A stretch of 64,000 nucleotides of DNA from the NCBI GenBank assembly GCA_027886175.1, contig JAJNNQ010000009.1:17953501-18017500 (forward strand), in the 5' to 3' direction. The DNA is from Phylloscopus collybita (Eukaryota; Chordata; Aves; Passeriformes; Phylloscopidae). Position numbers and translations under genes: made by a program. This document shows, one piece after another, positions 61,741-64,000 of this stretch (within the stretch, counting starts at the first letter, position 1; the number at the start of each line of letters is the position of its first letter). The notes beneath the pieces were generated by a model. It was not told where the DNA came from. It made no database searches and worked only from the letters and a program-made list of their open reading frames with translations.

Positions 61741-63567
61741 CTTATGAGCCAAAAAATAGTCTGTTCTGAAAGATACCACAATATTTCAAATTATTAGATG
61801 TCTTCTTAGGACAAGTTTACTCTAAAAATGAATGTAGAAGGCAATGTTGTTTTTTATTTTTTTTGCCCACAATCACTTTGAGGATGATTGTACCTCATTT
61901 CAGAAGGAAGATCCCAGATTTAGATGCAGTAATTTTACAATAGCCTTCAGAGTTCTAGAATCTAGAAAGCAGATCAGATAATGCTTCAATCATTTTATAT
62001 CTTAGTAGATAGATATTTATATAGAAATAACGTCAAAACTTATAATAAAAAAAAGTTAGTACCGAATTCTTAAAAATGTCTGGCAAGTGTTATTTTTACA
62101 GTTTATGCACTTAAGCAGACTGAAAGCCAGAAATCCTCTGATCACTCTATGTGTATATATATATATAAATAAAATCACTTCTTTCCTTCATACTATACAT
62201 TTTTATATTTAATCTGTTATCCCCAAACTGATATGAAGAATTTGTGTTTCAGTAAAGCATAACTTCCAGAAAGAATGTCAATCACCATTTAAAAGTCCTG
62301 GAAAACAGAAGTTAAAACCTTGTTTAACTTGTTCTGGTGTTGTATGAAGTGGTAAGGTCTGAATCCTTCATGACATGAGTACTACCCTTGAATACTCATA
62401 CACAAGAGATCTCTGATATCTCACTGTGAAGAATCACTTTTCTAACAGCAAAGCTGTAAATCCCACAGGGAGTTGTAAAAGCAGTCTGTCATTCGTTCTG
62501 AACATGAATACTTTATTCAGTGGAGAGGTTGGTCATTTCCTGCCTTTTTGAAAATAGATGTTTAAATCAACTGAAGATTTTTTGAAAACTTAACTTTCTT
62601 CCCAAGATGTACAAGTGAGGCAGCTATGTAATGGCAGCTGTAAGATTACAGAAGGTACGACACTGGCAACCAGAGCAGAGTGTGAAAGGTTAAGCCACCC
62701 ATCAACTTTTAATGCATAAATCTGTGTGGAAATCAAAAGGGCTATTCCAATTTGACTGTGTATTTCTTACTCTGTATTTCTGACCTTATTCATCTTCTAT
62801 TTCACAGCTTCCCTATCACACAGGCATGCTTCATAAGCCTAGAAGAAGGGATAAATAAAGCAGATGCATTTTCTTACTTCAGAGAGACAAATATCCCATC
62901 TGTTTCATAGAAGGCTAAGTAGGTTTTTTTTTTTTTTGAAAACTACCTACTAGGCAAATGTCTGCTTCACTTTTATTTTCACTCTTGACTACATATCCAC
63001 TTCAAATTCAGAATGCTTTTCTTTCAACTTATTTTCCCTTAAGGTGTTCAATGGTGAATATGTAATCAATGCCAATAATTATACAGAACATTCTTTTCAT
63101 GGAAATCTTGTGAAGAAGCAGCAAAATTGTGCTTCTAAAAGTGCAAGTATTAGGTGCATACAATACCATTAACTTTATTTTACTCACTCAATTCTTCCCA
63201 AACCTGTCACATTTCCAATAAACAAAATGTGCCTAAATGCTGATGAGTTGTTTTCTTTTACTGAGAAGGAAAAAAACCCCAAAAAACAACAAAACAAAAC
63301 CCAGAGCTACTATATATAATTCCCAACACACAAGCAGTTCCTGAATTGGGTCGAATATTTCAAACATAATAAAGTAGTTGAATACTTACTATTTACAGTT
63401 GCAAAGGGCAACTGCAGAACCTCTGGAAAATGCTTCTACTTCAGAGAAGTAACCTTAGAGAAATTTGTAAATGGATTTTGAAGGGCCAGTGCACGCAAGA
63501 TACCAGGTATGAGGAGGATCAACTTCTTTCTCCGGACTGTTGTGAATATGACTCCATGGTATCTAAA

Positions 63568-63569
<2 letters not shown>
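61741..63569. other. AT-rich DNA without recognised gene
   Basis: A TA dinucleotide run lies at 62154-62167 and a T run near 62924-62937. Nothing else is recognised. Confidence 0.5.

Positions 63570-63613
<44 letters not shown>
63570..63613 (+). repeat. Run of 44 T
   Basis: Uninterrupted homopolymer followed by T-rich sequence (AATTTTTTAAATTTTTTTTAA). The frame at 63430-63651 reads it as polyphenylalanine. Confidence 0.9.
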
Positions 63614-63615
<2 letters not shown>

Positions 63616-64000
63616 ATTCCCCCATATTTGAATTTTTTAAATTTTTTTTAATTTTTTATTTTTTATGGCTGACTACAATAGAAAAACCTCTCAGATATCT
63701 GGATTACTGAAAACTTGTAAAGTGCATTTTCCAGTCTCTGGAGCATCCTATCCGAAGTTTATCTTTCTGGGCTTTACTTCTGCCACAAAGTTTTTCAGGG
63801 AAAGATGTGCGTTTGTTGAATGAGATACAAATTCTGTCTGTTTAAAAATAAGATTGGTTGTTACCTGCCTTTCTTTAAATACAAAAATAATTTCTTTAAG
63901 TAAATAAAAACATCACATTTTTCTTTCAAAGTAGAATTACAGAGACATTAACAAAGCCCAGAACCCCTTGAACAAATAACAACAACAACAACAAAAAAGT
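63614..64000. other. AT-rich DNA to the window edge
   Basis: Nothing recognised except a short (CAA)n run near 63977-63993. Confidence 0.5.

Noticed and set aside
61460..61781. Hydrophobic Phe/Val/Cys frames on the minus strand
   Set aside because: Pure translation of the A/C-only tract.
1..64000. CRISPR array, tRNA, rRNA or bacterial operon
   Set aside because: No regularly spaced near-identical repeats with unique spacers, no cloverleaf-like tRNA and no long coding frames. Composition and repeats are those of a vertebrate nuclear genome.

Overview
This window looks like gene-poor, AT-rich nuclear DNA from a bird, probably a songbird. The organism call rests on the repeat types. CR1 LINE 3' fragments ending in the ATTCTATGATT-type tail occur in both orientations (about nine copies), together with several long terminal repeats (LTRs) of the kinds I associate with avian ERVL-like and ERVK-like families. 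I see no confident cellular protein-coding gene, rRNA, tRNA or CRISPR array. Almost all open frames are short and random, or lie inside transposon DNA, so the window is probably intergenic or lies within very large introns.

Layout. 0-5 kb: plain AT-rich DNA holding a broken endogenous retrovirus protease/RT remnant (2172-2777, +) and an LTR (about 4096-4710, +). 5-8.6 kb: a CR1 fragment (5830-6075, -) and AT-rich DNA. 8.6-15 kb: an LTR cluster. It comprises a complete solo LTR with a perfect 5-bp target duplication (8671-9470, +), an LTR with TATA, CCAAT and poly(A) signals (about 11335-11945, -), a partial ERVK-like LTR (13273-13738, -) and a partial second copy of the 8671 family (14378-14850, +). 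15-31 kb: long unannotated AT-rich DNA with one CR1 tail (23593-23800) and one unexplained GC-richer block with a 159-codon frame (25511-25990, -). 31-37 kb: three CR1 fragments on the minus strand.

42-44 kb: an LTR (42314-42904, +), a decayed tRNA-Lys-like primer binding site (42913-42930) and an array of about eleven degenerate 48-bp repeats, apparently the leader side of an ERVK-like provirus whose coding part is missing. 48.5-49 kb: an unrecognised GC-richer stretch. 52-54 kb: the clearest structure, a CR1 element (52163-53771, +) split by a full-length solo LTR (52966-53494) with an exact CCTTC duplication. 55.6-56.2 kb: another CR1. 58 and 59 kb: two isolated GC-richer blocks, probably unclassified repeats. 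60-64 kb: a CR1 fragment, a 160-bp A/C-only tract and two long oligo-T runs (48 and 44 bases).

The elements do not form a pathway. They record successive insertion and decay events. No novel functional system is visible. The observations most worth checking are the nested insertion, the minisatellite behind the primer binding site, the repeated one-strand A/C or T/G tracts, and a few GC-richer islands that I could not classify.
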